Below, in pieces: positions 1 through 5,183 of a DNA stretch of 13,912 bases. Below the pieces are notes generated by a model that saw only the letters and a program-made list of their open reading frames with translations, had not been told where the DNA came from and did not search any database. A program made the translations under genes and the position numbers. Origin of the DNA: JAPHTQ01 sp050287105 (GTDB lineage: Bacteria; Pseudomonadota; Gammaproteobacteria; Thiohalomonadales; Thiohalomonadaceae); contig JBNKBG010000065.1 in NCBI GenBank assembly GCA_050287105.1, positions 1 through 13,912 of the forward strand, read 5' to 3'. Numbering within the stretch: position 1 is the stretch's first letter; each line of letters begins with the position of its first letter.

Positions 1-390
1 AACGGTGGATGATTTGTACGGGGTGTTCATGGTACCAGCCAGAACAGTACCGAAACCGCCGCTCAGACCAACGTATGAATCGCGCTGGGAAGGACCTTTG
101 CCATCTACATCAACATTGAAAGCATACTTGGCGATAGCCTTCAGGCCGCCACCCAGATCTTCAGAGGCGTTCAGAGCGATAAAGCCCCAGTTGCCGGAAC
201 CACGAGTACCGCCTTCCTGGGCATCATGCAGAGCCAGGCCTTCAACAACACCAGCGGTCTTCAGTGCATCGGAAGCGGTGATGCTGGTCAGTTCAGCCTG
301 CAGGCCACCTGAAATGGAAACTTCAGCCTGAGCGGCCAGCGGAGCTGCCAGTGCAGCGGCTACTGCCAGAGCAATTACATTCTTTTTCAT
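1..390 (-). CDS. Gram-negative porin, N-terminal part (cut by window edge)
   Basis: Outer-membrane beta-barrel porin for diffusion of small hydrophilic solutes. Reading the minus strand from the ATG at 390-388 gives 130 open codons running off the left edge, so the C-terminal part is missing. Residues 1-22 form a signal peptide: MKKN, a long Ala/Leu core, then AQA, with cleavage predicted before EVSISG. The mature start VSISGGLQAEL, and later GNWGFIALNASEDLGGGLKA (about residues 67-86), followed by Tyr/Phe-rich strands and RDSYVGLSGGFGTVLAGTMN, are typical of the first strands of trimeric porins of the Neisseria/OmpC-like type, which are usually 330-400 residues long. A good ribosome site, AGGAG, lies at 401-397, six bases before the ATG. 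It is transcribed on its own, with a terminator and a 450-base regulatory stretch separating it from rpsI. Substrate specificity cannot be told from this fragment. Confidence 0.9.
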   Translation of the reverse strand, partial: MKKNVIALAVAAALAAPLAAQAEVSISGGLQAELTSITASDALKTAGVVEGLALHDAQEGGTRGSGNWGFIALNASEDLGGGLKAIAKYAFNVDVDGKGPSQRDSYVGLSGGFGTVLAGTMNTPYKSSTV

Positions 391-554
391 CTGTTTCTCC
401 TAGTGGTTTTACACATGTTGTTCAAAGCAACTAATTCGAATTAATTGTGGTCCCCGGGGGGAGCCGCCAATGAGACTATCGAGTAGTGGCCTTGTTTGCA
501 ACTATTTTTTGCGAAAAAAACAACAAAACGGCCTGGTGTTGCGATTTTACAACA

Positions 555-568
555 TTGATAGAAATCAA
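555..568. promoter_or_regulatory. Perfect FNR/ANR/CRP-family box
   Basis: TTGATAGAAATCAA matches the FNR consensus TTGAT-N4-ATCAA at all ten defined positions. FNR and ANR are oxygen-sensing iron-sulfur activators that bind this palindrome when oxygen is low. On the plus strand a TAAAAT -10 element at 589-594 puts the box near -40, close to the classical activating position of -41.5. On the minus strand, towards the porin, a TAAAAT element at 549-544 would put the box near -24.5, a position expected to repress. The box may therefore serve two directions. That FNR or ANR itself binds, rather than a related DNR/CRP-family factor, is inference. Confidence 0.65.
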
Positions 569-588
569 TAACTTAAGGAAATATCAGA

Positions 589-594
589 TAAAAT
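589..594 (+). promoter_or_regulatory. -10 element of a possible FNR-dependent promoter
   Basis: TAAAAT matches five of six bases of the sigma-70 -10 consensus. It starts 20 bases after the end of the FNR box at 555-568, close to the spacing of class II FNR promoters, which usually lack a good -35. The predicted start near 601-603 would read into a region with no gene and reach the terminator at 857-879. No activity is shown; this is spacing evidence only. Confidence 0.3.
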
Positions 595-601
595 CACGCT
601 G

Positions 602-888
602 GAATTAATTTTAACCGCCCGTTTTATAACAAATTTTTCGAATGTGAGAGAGTTCGCAAAACGTATATGTCGCACAAAATATATGGACACTAGAGTCTGG
701 ACGCCCCTTCAGATGTGTTGCAGAAGACCCTAGTGGGGACCCCTGGAAAGAATTTTGTCGCCCGAACGGCGGATTAATCCTTCACCAAATGGACTGTGTC
801 TCGGGAAGAGCATTGTTCATGGCTGAGGCGAGCACCTCAATGCAGACAGAAATGAAAAAGCCCGCGTGAAGCGGGCTTTGTTCTTTTT
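602..888 (+). ncRNA. Possible FNR-activated non-coding RNA (weak)
   Basis: The interval runs from the predicted class II FNR promoter to the T-rich tail of the terminator behind rpsI, about 285 nt. It contains several inverted repeats (688-735, 735-743, about 761-773, 824-839) and no open frame longer than 26 codons, and those frames lack ribosome sites. I do not recognise a known RNA family; it does not resemble 6S RNA, tmRNA, RNase P RNA or SRP RNA. It would run against the tail of the rplM-rpsI transcript. The alternative is that the structured DNA merely belongs to the porin control region. Confidence 0.2.
857..879. terminator. Bidirectional intrinsic terminator behind rpsI
   Basis: AAAGCCCGC (857-865), a five-base loop GTGAA and GCGGGCTTT (871-879) form a nine-pair stem. 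On the minus strand the stem is followed by TTTTTCATTTC, which ends the rplM-rpsI transcript 30 bases past the rpsI stop. On the plus strand it is followed by TTTGTTCTTTTT, so it would also stop a transcript arriving from the porin side. Confidence 0.9.
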
Positions 889-909
889 GCATCGCGATAC
901 AGCAGCGAA

Positions 910-1302
910 TTAACGCTTGGAGTATTGCGGACGCTTGCGTGCTTTATGCAGACCGATCTTCTTACGCTCAACCTCGCGGGCGTCACGGGTGAGGAAACCG
1001 GCTTTACGCATGGCGCTGCGCAGGGTTTCATCATGGGCCACCAGGGCACGGGCAAGTGCGTGGCGAATGGCACCAGCCTGTCCGTTGTTACCGCCGCCTT
1101 TAACGCTGACATTGACGTCGAACTTCTCAAGCATATCTACCGCTTCAAGAGGCTGACGCACAACCATGCGTGAAGTCTCGCGACCGAAGTAATCTTCGAT
1201 GGTGCGCTTATTAATAGTGATGGCACCCTTGCCGGGTACCAGGTAGACACGGGCCGCTGAACTCTTGCGACGGCCGGTGCAAATGGTGTTTTTCTCTGCC
1301 AT
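910..1302 (-). CDS. rpsI: 30S ribosomal protein S9
   Basis: Small-subunit ribosomal protein whose C-terminal tail reaches into the P-site and contacts the initiator or peptidyl tRNA. The start at 1302 (MAEKNT) gives 130 residues, the same as E. coli S9. A longer in-frame reading from 1380 would add 26 residues that do not resemble S9 and would overlap rplM. Visible family marks are TGRRKSSAARVYL near the N-terminus, the glycine-rich GGGNNGQAGAIRHALARAL in the middle, and the basic tail ending in SKR. The ribosome site is weak (GGAAAG, 12-7 bases upstream). It lies 22 bases behind rplM in the same transcript, the usual arrangement of this pair, and is followed by a strong terminator. In many relatives sspA/sspB or cytochrome bc1 genes come next; here a porin does. 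Confidence 0.98.
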   Translation of the reverse strand: MAEKNTICTGRRKSSAARVYLVPGKGAITINKRTIEDYFGRETSRMVVRQPLEAVDMLEKFDVNVSVKGGGNNGQAGAIRHALARALVAHDETLRSAMRKAGFLTRDAREVERKKIGLHKARKRPQYSKR

Positions 1303-1324
1303 GGTCTTTCCGTACCTTAAACGA

Positions 1325-1762
1325 TTAGATTTCCAGCGGCTTCGGCTGCTGAGCGCTGTGATTGTGTTCCGGACCGGCATAGACCTTCAGCTTGCGGAAC
1401 ATTGCCCGACCCAGAGGATTCTTCGGCAGCATACCCTTAACGGCAAACTGGATAACCTGAGGGGCGTCCTTTTGAATCAGCTTGTCGAAGCTGATGGACT
1501 TGATGCCACCGGGAAAGCCGCTGTGGCGGTAGTACATTTTATCAGTCGCCTTGCGGCCGCTGACATGTACCTTCTCGGCATTGATAACAACAATATAATC
1601 ACCGGTATCCACGTGAGGGGTATATTCCGGCTTGTGCTTACCACGCAGGCGACGCGCGATCTCGCTGGCCAGACGGCCCAGCGTCTTGTCGGTGGCGTCT
1701 ACCACGAACCAGTCACGTTTGACGGTTTGCGGGGTAGCAGTGAATGTTTTGGTCCCGATCAT
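1325..1762 (-). CDS. rplM: 50S ribosomal protein L13
   Basis: Early-assembling large-subunit protein that binds 23S rRNA. The 145 residues align with E. coli L13 (142) through KTFTATPQTVKRDW, TLGRLASEIARRLRGKHK, EYTPHVDTGDYIVV, KGMLPKNPLGRAMFRKLKVY and the end AGPEHNHSAQQPKPLEI. The start at 1762 (MIGTKTF) is three residues longer than in E. coli; no other start fits. GGAG at 1776-1773 is the likely ribosome site, ten bases upstream, and is partly buried in a small hairpin (1771-1786). In E. coli L13 represses its own operon by binding the rplM leader, and that hairpin would be a candidate target. It is the first gene of rplM-rpsI, with a promoter about 50 bases upstream. Confidence 0.98.
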   Translation of the reverse strand: MIGTKTFTATPQTVKRDWFVVDATDKTLGRLASEIARRLRGKHKPEYTPHVDTGDYIVVINAEKVHVSGRKATDKMYYRHSGFPGGIKSISFDKLIQKDAPQVIQFAVKGMLPKNPLGRAMFRKLKVYAGPEHNHSAQQPKPLEI

Positions 1763-1770
1763 CTATCTAA

Positions 1771-1786
1771 CACTCCAAATCGAGTG
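1771..1786 (-). promoter_or_regulatory. Hairpin over the rplM ribosome site
   Basis: In the minus-strand RNA, CACTC and GAGTG pair around a six-base loop (CACTC-GATTTG-GAGTG). The GGAG ribosome site (1776-1773) lies at the loop/stem border. Folding would hide it, as expected for translational control. The stem is only five pairs, so it is a suggestion. Confidence 0.3.
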
Positions 1787-1810
1787 GGGTATCTCGTGAA
1801 AAGAGGCGGA

Positions 1811-1839
1811 ATGATACAGAATGGTTTGGCAAGATACAA
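1811..1839 (-). promoter_or_regulatory. Likely sigma-70 promoter of rplM-rpsI
   Basis: On the minus strand TTGTAT (1839-1834) and TATCAT (1816-1811) are 17 bases apart. The -10 matches five of six consensus bases; the -35 keeps only the TTG. The predicted start near 1804 gives a leader of about 42 nt. It lies downstream of the terminator at 1886-1915, so rplM can be made independently of anything ending there. Confidence 0.5.
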
Positions 1840-1879
1840 GAGCCGAATACACCACCAAACTGCCGTCAGAGGTAGAAAA

Positions 1880-1915
1880 TAAAAAAGGCGCGGCGAAAGG
1901 GGGAGTGCCGCGCCT
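1880..1915 (-). terminator. Intrinsic terminator upstream of rplM
   Basis: On the minus strand AGGCGCGGC (1915-1907), a 12-base loop and GCCGCGCCT (1894-1886) make a perfect nine-pair GC-rich stem followed by TTTTT-A-TTTT. On the plus strand the stem is followed by AAAAAT, so it works in one direction only. It either ends the operon whose last gene stops at 2089, or a short RNA started at the promoter near 1990. Confidence 0.85.
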
Positions 1916-1983
1916 AAAAATATCCACCAAAGGAGGATGGAGGAGTCATTACAGTGAATCCGAAACAACATAATGCATAAGAG
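1880..1983 (-). ncRNA. Candidate anaerobic small regulatory RNA upstream of rplM
   Basis: The minus strand has, in order, an FNR-like box (2017-2004), TGC-TATATT resembling an extended -10 (1997-1990), about 100 nt without a gene, and a strong one-directional terminator whose T-run ends near 1880. The RNA would begin near 1983, or near 1969 if the box acts at -41.5. It contains two C-rich stretches, ACTCCTCC (1946-1939) and CCTCCTTT (1936-1929). The second resembles the anti-Shine-Dalgarno end of 16S rRNA and lies in a small hairpin (1938-1922). FNR control, C-rich seeds against ribosome sites and a U-rich terminator stem are features of Hfq-dependent RNAs such as FnrS. I do not recognise this RNA by sequence. 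The alternative is an rplM attenuator leader, or the terminator of the upstream operon. Confidence 0.35.
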
Positions 1984-2003
1984 TTGACTAATATAGCAAA
2001 TTA

Positions 2004-2017
2004 CTGATTTAGATCAA
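2004..2017 (-). promoter_or_regulatory. FNR/ANR-like box, one mismatch
   Basis: On the minus strand TTGATCTAAATCAG matches TTGAT-N4-ATCAA at nine of ten defined positions. It is followed 8 bases later by TATATT (1995-1990), placing it near -27.5 for a start at 1983, which would suggest repression. If a start near 1969 is used, the box sits at -41.5, the activating position, but the -10 is then poor. It is the second FNR-type box flanking rplM-rpsI. Confidence 0.45.
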
Positions 2018-2088
2018 CCCTTCTCCTCAAATTCTGTTGCACCTGCCTGCAACCCATTGTTTTACATGGCCACTCAGCGCTTTCCCCG

Positions 2089-2538
2089 TCACCCACAGCA
2101 CTTTTTGTACTTCTTGCCGCTACCACAGGAGCAAGGGTCGTTACGCCCCGGCTTTAGCGCAGGGAGAGGTGGCAATATCTCACCATCTATATAGAACCAG
2201 CGTCCCGCCTCCTTCACAAAGCGACTACGCTCGTGGAGTTGCCCCCCCTGATAGCGGGCAACAAACTCCACCCAGCCTTGATCATCCACCTCCGTACCCT
2301 GCCCTTTGGCAACAATATCCAGACGCTGCCAGAGGCTCCTATCCCCTGCGAGATCCAGATCGACGGGAGCGGTGGAGGAGTGCCAGGTATCTATCAGGTA
2401 GTGGGTGAGTTTCAACCCATAGGCCACATAGCGAGAGCGCATCAGTGCCTCGGCCGTAGCAGGCAACGCCGTGCCGTCGTGGAATCGGCCGCAGCAGATG
2501 GCATAGGGGAGTCCGGAACCACAGGGACAGTACGCCAT
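2089..2538 (-). CDS. ychJ: YchJ-family protein with two SEC-C zinc motifs
   Basis: A 149-residue protein of the YchJ (UPF0225) type. It carries a cysteine motif at each end: C4-x-C6-GSG ... C15-C16 and PGRNDPCSCGSGKKYKKCCG with C136, C138, C147 and C148. The second is the SEC-C zinc-binding motif known from the SecA tail, where it contacts SecB and ribosomes. The middle part, from about residue 25 (ATAEALMRSRYVAY) to WVEFVARYQGG and ERSRFVKEAGRWFYIDG, is the NTF2-like YchJ domain. The cellular role of this family is not established. It is the last gene of a four-gene minus-strand operon, nine bases after the TSUP gene, with AGGGGCG as ribosome site. Being a soluble zinc protein, it need not be linked functionally to the transporters upstream. 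Confidence 0.9.
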   Translation of the reverse strand: MAYCPCGSGLPYAICCGRFHDGTALPATAEALMRSRYVAYGLKLTHYLIDTWHSSTAPVDLDLAGDRSLWQRLDIVAKGQGTEVDDQGWVEFVARYQGGQLHERSRFVKEAGRWFYIDGEILPPLPALKPGRNDPCSCGSGKKYKKCCG

Positions 2539-2547
2539 ATTTCGCCC

Positions 2548-3282
2548 CTAACGCAGCAGCAGCGCCATTCCGCTCACCACCAGCAACAGGCCAATGGCAC
2601 GCTGGAAGTTCTGCTGGCTGATGGTGGTGTGGACATGGCCGCCGAGATACATACCGATAATCATGATCGGTAGCGCTGCTGCCAACAGGTACATGGTCTC
2701 TCCGCTATAGAAACCGGAGAAGAGGTAGCCGACGATACGGCTGCCACCATCGATCAAAAACAGGGTGGCGATGGTGGCGCGAAATGCGGTCTTGTCCAGT
2801 TGCCGCAGACGGAAATAGATCACGTAGAACGGACCACCGGTACCAAACAGCGTCCCAATCAAACCACCGAAGGCACCTGCCGGAATCGCCCACCAGCGAC
2901 GGCCATGAAAGCCGGGGCCGGAGCTGAACAGGGTGTAAAAGGCATAGAGCACGATAAATGCACCCAGCGCCTTGCGCAGCAGATCGCCATCGAGGGTATG
3001 GAACAGGTAGAGCGCGGTAAGTACACCGGCAAAGGTAAAGGGTAACAGCGGCAACAGATCGCGCCAGACGATAGCCTGGCGATGCTTTACCCCGTGACTG
3101 GTGGAGGCGAGGTAGTCAAGCAACCCCACCAACGGCACCACCATGGAAAGGGGCAACATCTGCGCCAGTAGCGGGATGGCGATCAAACCAGAGCCGAAAC
3201 CGGCGATGCCACGTACGAAGAAAGCGACAATAATGATCAGCGCCGCGAGGCCCAATTGAACTGCGGATAACGATTCAAGCAT
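2548..3282 (-). CDS. TSUP (TauE/SafE) family membrane permease
   Basis: Integral membrane protein of 244 residues with about eight hydrophobic segments. The internal duplication typical of the TauE/SafE family is visible: GIAGFGSGLIAIPLL at residues 25-39 and GGLIGTLFGTGGPFYVIYF at 139-157. Members move sulfur-containing or other organic anions such as sulfite, sulfoacetate or thiosulfate-related compounds across the inner membrane; many have no known substrate. Nothing in the sequence fixes the substrate here, although a sulfur anion would suit a sulfur-metabolising host. The gene follows uppP by 23 bases and precedes the ychJ-like gene by nine, so all are probably cotranscribed. Start chosen at 3282 because the first membrane segment begins right after it. 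Confidence 0.9.
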   Translation of the reverse strand: MLESLSAVQLGLAALIIIVAFFVRGIAGFGSGLIAIPLLAQMLPLSMVVPLVGLLDYLASTSHGVKHRQAIVWRDLLPLLPFTFAGVLTALYLFHTLDGDLLRKALGAFIVLYAFYTLFSSGPGFHGRRWWAIPAGAFGGLIGTLFGTGGPFYVIYFRLRQLDKTAFRATIATLFLIDGGSRIVGYLFSGFYSGETMYLLAAALPIMIIGMYLGGHVHTTISQQNFQRAIGLLLVVSGMALLLR

Positions 3283-3305
3283 GGGTTAGTGGCTGTCTAC
3301 CGGTC

Positions 3306-4103
3306 TCATAGATAAATCCAGAACAACACCGCACCAAGCAGCAGCCGATAGATCACAAACGGCAGCATACCCATGCGTTCCAGCATCCGGAGAAAGAGGG
3401 TGATGCAGAGATAGGCACTGAGTGCCGAGAAGAGTATGCCGAGGCCCAACGCGGTCCAGTCTACCGGCATGGAAGCTTTAACCAGTTCGATGCCGTTCAA
3501 ACCTCCGGCGAGCACAATGACTGGAATCGACAATAGAAAGGAGAAGCGGGCAGCGGCAGCACGGGTCAGCCCCATCATCAGTCCAGCGGTCATGGTAATA
3601 CCGGAACGGGAGGTACCCGGGATCAATGCCACTGCCTGGGCAATACCGATCACCAGCACATCACGCCAGCCGATCGTATGTTCACTGCGCACACGACGTC
3701 CCTGGGCATCGGCCCACCACAACAGCAGGCCAAAGAGGATCGTGGCCCAGGCGATTACCAGCGGTGAACGCAGACTGGTCTCGACCGTATCTTTGAATAA
3801 CAACCCGGCGATACCGACCGGAATGGTGCCAAAACCGACCGCCCAGAAAAGGTTGCTATCCCCTACCCGTTTACGCGTTGTCAGTGACGCAAGACCGTCG
3901 CGCACGATCACAATGAGATCGCGACGGAAGTACCAGACCACAGCGGTAAGGGTGCCTACATGCACTGCCACGTCGAAGGCCAATCCCTGATCCGCCCAGC
4001 CGTTCAATTTGGGAAAGAGGATCAGGTGCGCGGAACTGGAGATGGGCAGAAACTCGGTTAAGCCCTGCGCCAGTGCCAGCAGAATGATGTGGATCAGTTC
4101 CAT
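3306..4103 (-). CDS. uppP: Undecaprenyl-diphosphatase (BacA type)
   Basis: Inner-membrane phosphatase that converts undecaprenyl diphosphate to the monophosphate, recycling the lipid carrier for peptidoglycan and surface polysaccharide; overexpression gives bacitracin resistance in E. coli. The 265 residues show both active-site signatures: QGLTEFLPISSSAH at 13-26, with Gln13 and Glu17 forming the (E/Q)xxxE pair and His26, and PGTSRSGITMTAGL at 162-175 with the catalytic Arg166. Hydrophobic segments alternate through the whole length. The upstream methyltransferase stop codon overlaps the ribosome site (TAGGAAA) and ends 15 bases before the ATG, so translation is probably coupled. The reaction releases phosphate, and a Pho-box array lies at the head of this operon; a link is possible but unproven. 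Confidence 0.97.
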   Translation of the reverse strand: MELIHIILLALAQGLTEFLPISSSAHLILFPKLNGWADQGLAFDVAVHVGTLTAVVWYFRRDLIVIVRDGLASLTTRKRVGDSNLFWAVGFGTIPVGIAGLLFKDTVETSLRSPLVIAWATILFGLLLWWADAQGRRVRSEHTIGWRDVLVIGIAQAVALIPGTSRSGITMTAGLMMGLTRAAAARFSFLLSIPVIVLAGGLNGIELVKASMPVDWTALGLGILFSALSAYLCITLFLRMLERMGMLPFVIYRLLLGAVLFWIYL

Positions 4104-4118
4104 AGACTCTTTTGTTTC

Positions 4119-4817
4119 CTAAGCGCGCTTTTCGGCGATGATATTGGCGTAGCGTCCATCACGCATGATTTTGCTATGCAGTATGGAAAAACCGCATTGG
4201 TTGAGCATGTAGATCAGGTCTTCACGACTGAAACGATTGTGCTCGATGAAATGGGTAAAGAGATCTTCCAACTCATCCACCGGGGTCTCCCGATCAAACA
4301 CCTTCGCCTCTTCGGTCTGTGCACGGATGTAAACCTCCAGCGGTGCACGCACCCAATCGAGAATATAGAAGCGACCACCCGGTTTGAGACAACGCTGCAC
4401 CTCTTGCAGTGAACGCACCGGCTGACTCATCTCATGCAGCACCACCGATGCCATTGCCGCATCGACCGAGTTATCCGGCAGTGGCAGATTCGGATCGTGC
4501 AGGTCTTCGCTAATGATCTCGCAACCTGGCGGCAAAGTGACCGCGGCCTCCAGCATATAAGGCGCGCACTCCACACCGATGGCGCGCATCGCCGGGGTAC
4601 GCTCGGCCAGGGCACGGACAAACATCCCAGGACCCGCGCCCAGATCCAGCACCACCGGCTCCGCCGAGTAGACCGGTTTGATCCAGCGATCCCATTCAGC
4701 CCAGAACTCATCGTTAAAGCGATCGGCAAACCCCTGCTTCATCATTTCGGCAAAACGTTGGCCATCACGATGATGCTTGGCCAGCATCGCCTGTGTCTTC
4801 TCTACACGTTCGGACAT
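4119..4817 (-). CDS. Class I SAM-dependent methyltransferase
   Basis: A soluble methyltransferase of 232 residues with a Rossmann fold. Motif I is VLDLGAGPGMF (residues 56-66), the acidic residue after strand 2 is in GVECAPYM (81-88), then SEDLHDPNLPLPDNSVDA (103-120) and the post-motif LKPGGRFYILDW (144-155). This is the Methyltransf_11/25 group; the substrate cannot be deduced. A longer reading from 4853 exists, but I chose 4817 because GAGGTAACC precedes it at ideal spacing and because a TATCAT -10 element (4857-4852) overlaps the upstream ATG. It heads the operon with uppP, the TSUP permease and the ychJ-like gene, and diverges from the Pho-box gene at 4977. Confidence 0.85.
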   Translation of the reverse strand: MSERVEKTQAMLAKHHRDGQRFAEMMKQGFADRFNDEFWAEWDRWIKPVYSAEPVVLDLGAGPGMFVRALAERTPAMRAIGVECAPYMLEAAVTLPPGCEIISEDLHDPNLPLPDNSVDAAMASVVLHEMSQPVRSLQEVQRCLKPGGRFYILDWVRAPLEVYIRAQTEEAKVFDRETPVDELEDLFTHFIEHNRFSREDLIYMLNQCGFSILHSKIMRDGRYANIIAEKRA

Positions 4818-4851
4818 GGTTACCTCGACCTTGCTGTCACATAGGTGCGCC

Positions 4852-4857
4852 ATGATA
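4852..4857 (-). promoter_or_regulatory. -10 element for the methyltransferase-uppP operon
   Basis: TATCAT on the minus strand matches five of six -10 bases. CTGCCA, 18 bases upstream (4881-4876), is a poor -35. The predicted start near 4845 gives a 28-base leader to the chosen ATG at 4817. The Pho repeats at 4890-4918 lie just upstream of it and could act in this direction too. Confidence 0.35.
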
Positions 4858-4889
4858 GCGCGTTCACGTTGTGGGTGGCAGTTTACAAA

Positions 4890-4918
4890 TCTTCATTGCC
4901 CTGTCACACAACCTTCAT
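4890..4918 (+). promoter_or_regulatory. Pho box (PhoB-binding direct repeats)
   Basis: Three 7-base repeats spaced exactly 11 bases apart: TCTTCAT (4890), CTGTCAC (4901) and CCTTCAT (4912). The PhoB half-site consensus is CTGTCAT with AT-rich four-base spacers; the spacer after CTGTCAC is ACAA and AAAG follows the last repeat. PhoB-P binds such tandem repeats in place of a -35 when phosphate is scarce. A loose -10 (TACTCT, 4929-4934) sits about ten bases after the last repeat, on the side of the 68-residue gene at 4977. Confidence 0.6.
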
Positions 4919-4976
4919 AAAGCGCGATTACTCTGCTACGACAAACAGAGACCATAAAAGTTAAGAGGAAAGAACG

Positions 4977-5183
4977 ATGCAGGAGATGATCCAACACTAC
5001 ACCCGGCCATTGCCGCAGCGCGACCATAGCCACGCCCGCCTGCTGGAAGAGATCGCCTATCTGGAAGCACGCCTGATCGCCATCGGTCAGACCGGTGACT
5101 GCGCCTACGAAAAATCCCTCGCCCGCAGCTATGCCGAGCTGCTGCGTGCCCGCCGCAAACAACTGAACACGCTGAAAAACTAG
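4977..5183 (+). CDS. Small charged helical protein, probably Pho-regulated, function unknown
   Basis: A 68-residue soluble protein I do not recognise. After a short N-terminal stretch (QEMIQHYTRPLPQRDHSH) it is almost all helix-forming, with alternating Leu/Ala and Glu/Arg: ARLLEEIAYLEARLIAIG, a short break QTGDCAY, then EKSLARSYAELLRARRKQLN. This reads as a helical hairpin or coiled coil that probably dimerises or binds a partner. There is no signal peptide or membrane segment. The ribosome site AGAGGAAAG is strong and well spaced, and the Pho-box array ends 58 bases upstream, so it is a good candidate member of the phosphate-starvation regulon. Its stop codon shares the palindrome CTAG (5180-5183) with the stop of the convergent MidA-family gene. 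Confidence 0.75.
   Translation: MQEMIQHYTRPLPQRDHSHARLLEEIAYLEARLIAIGQTGDCAYEKSLARSYAELLRARRKQLNTLKN

Larger units (their letters stand above)
391..856. other. Non-coding region between porin and rpsI
   Basis: No convincing protein gene lies here on either strand. The part next to the porin is AT-rich and holds the porin leader, a 12-base palindrome TAATTCGAATTA (432-443) and a perfect FNR/ANR box (555-568). From about 600 to 850 the DNA is rich in inverted repeats. The best is CACTAG-A-GTC (688-697) against GAC-C-CTAGTG (726-735), which pairs at nine of ten positions. GGGGACCCC (735-743) and CGCC-CGAAC-GGCG (about 761-773) follow. It ends at the bidirectional terminator behind rpsI. The stretch could be a long porin leader, a non-coding RNA on the plus strand, or both. 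Confidence 0.6.

Noticed and set aside
789..869. 26-codon frame on the plus strand starting at ATG 789
   Set aside because: No ribosome site, and its end runs into the terminator stem; composition not protein-like.
602..888. Known housekeeping RNA (6S, tmRNA, RNase P or SRP RNA) between porin and rpsI
   Set aside because: None of the conserved cores of these RNAs is present on either strand.
1265..1882. 205-codon open frame on the plus strand opposite rplM
   Set aside because: It is the antisense shadow of rplM and its leader; rplM and rpsI are unmistakable on the minus strand.
1937..1957. Short leader peptide on the plus strand after AAGGAGG
   Set aside because: The ATG directly abuts the GGAGG, leaving no spacing, and the frame ends after six codons. 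The purine-rich run is better explained as the complement of C-rich RNA on the minus strand.
4834..4840. Extra CTGTCAC inside the methyltransferase leader
   Set aside because: A single half-site with no neighbour at 11 bases; likely chance.
4818..4853. Twelve-residue N-terminal extension of the methyltransferase
   Set aside because: Upstream ATG overlaps a -10 element and lacks a ribosome site; the start at 4817 has GAGGTAACC.
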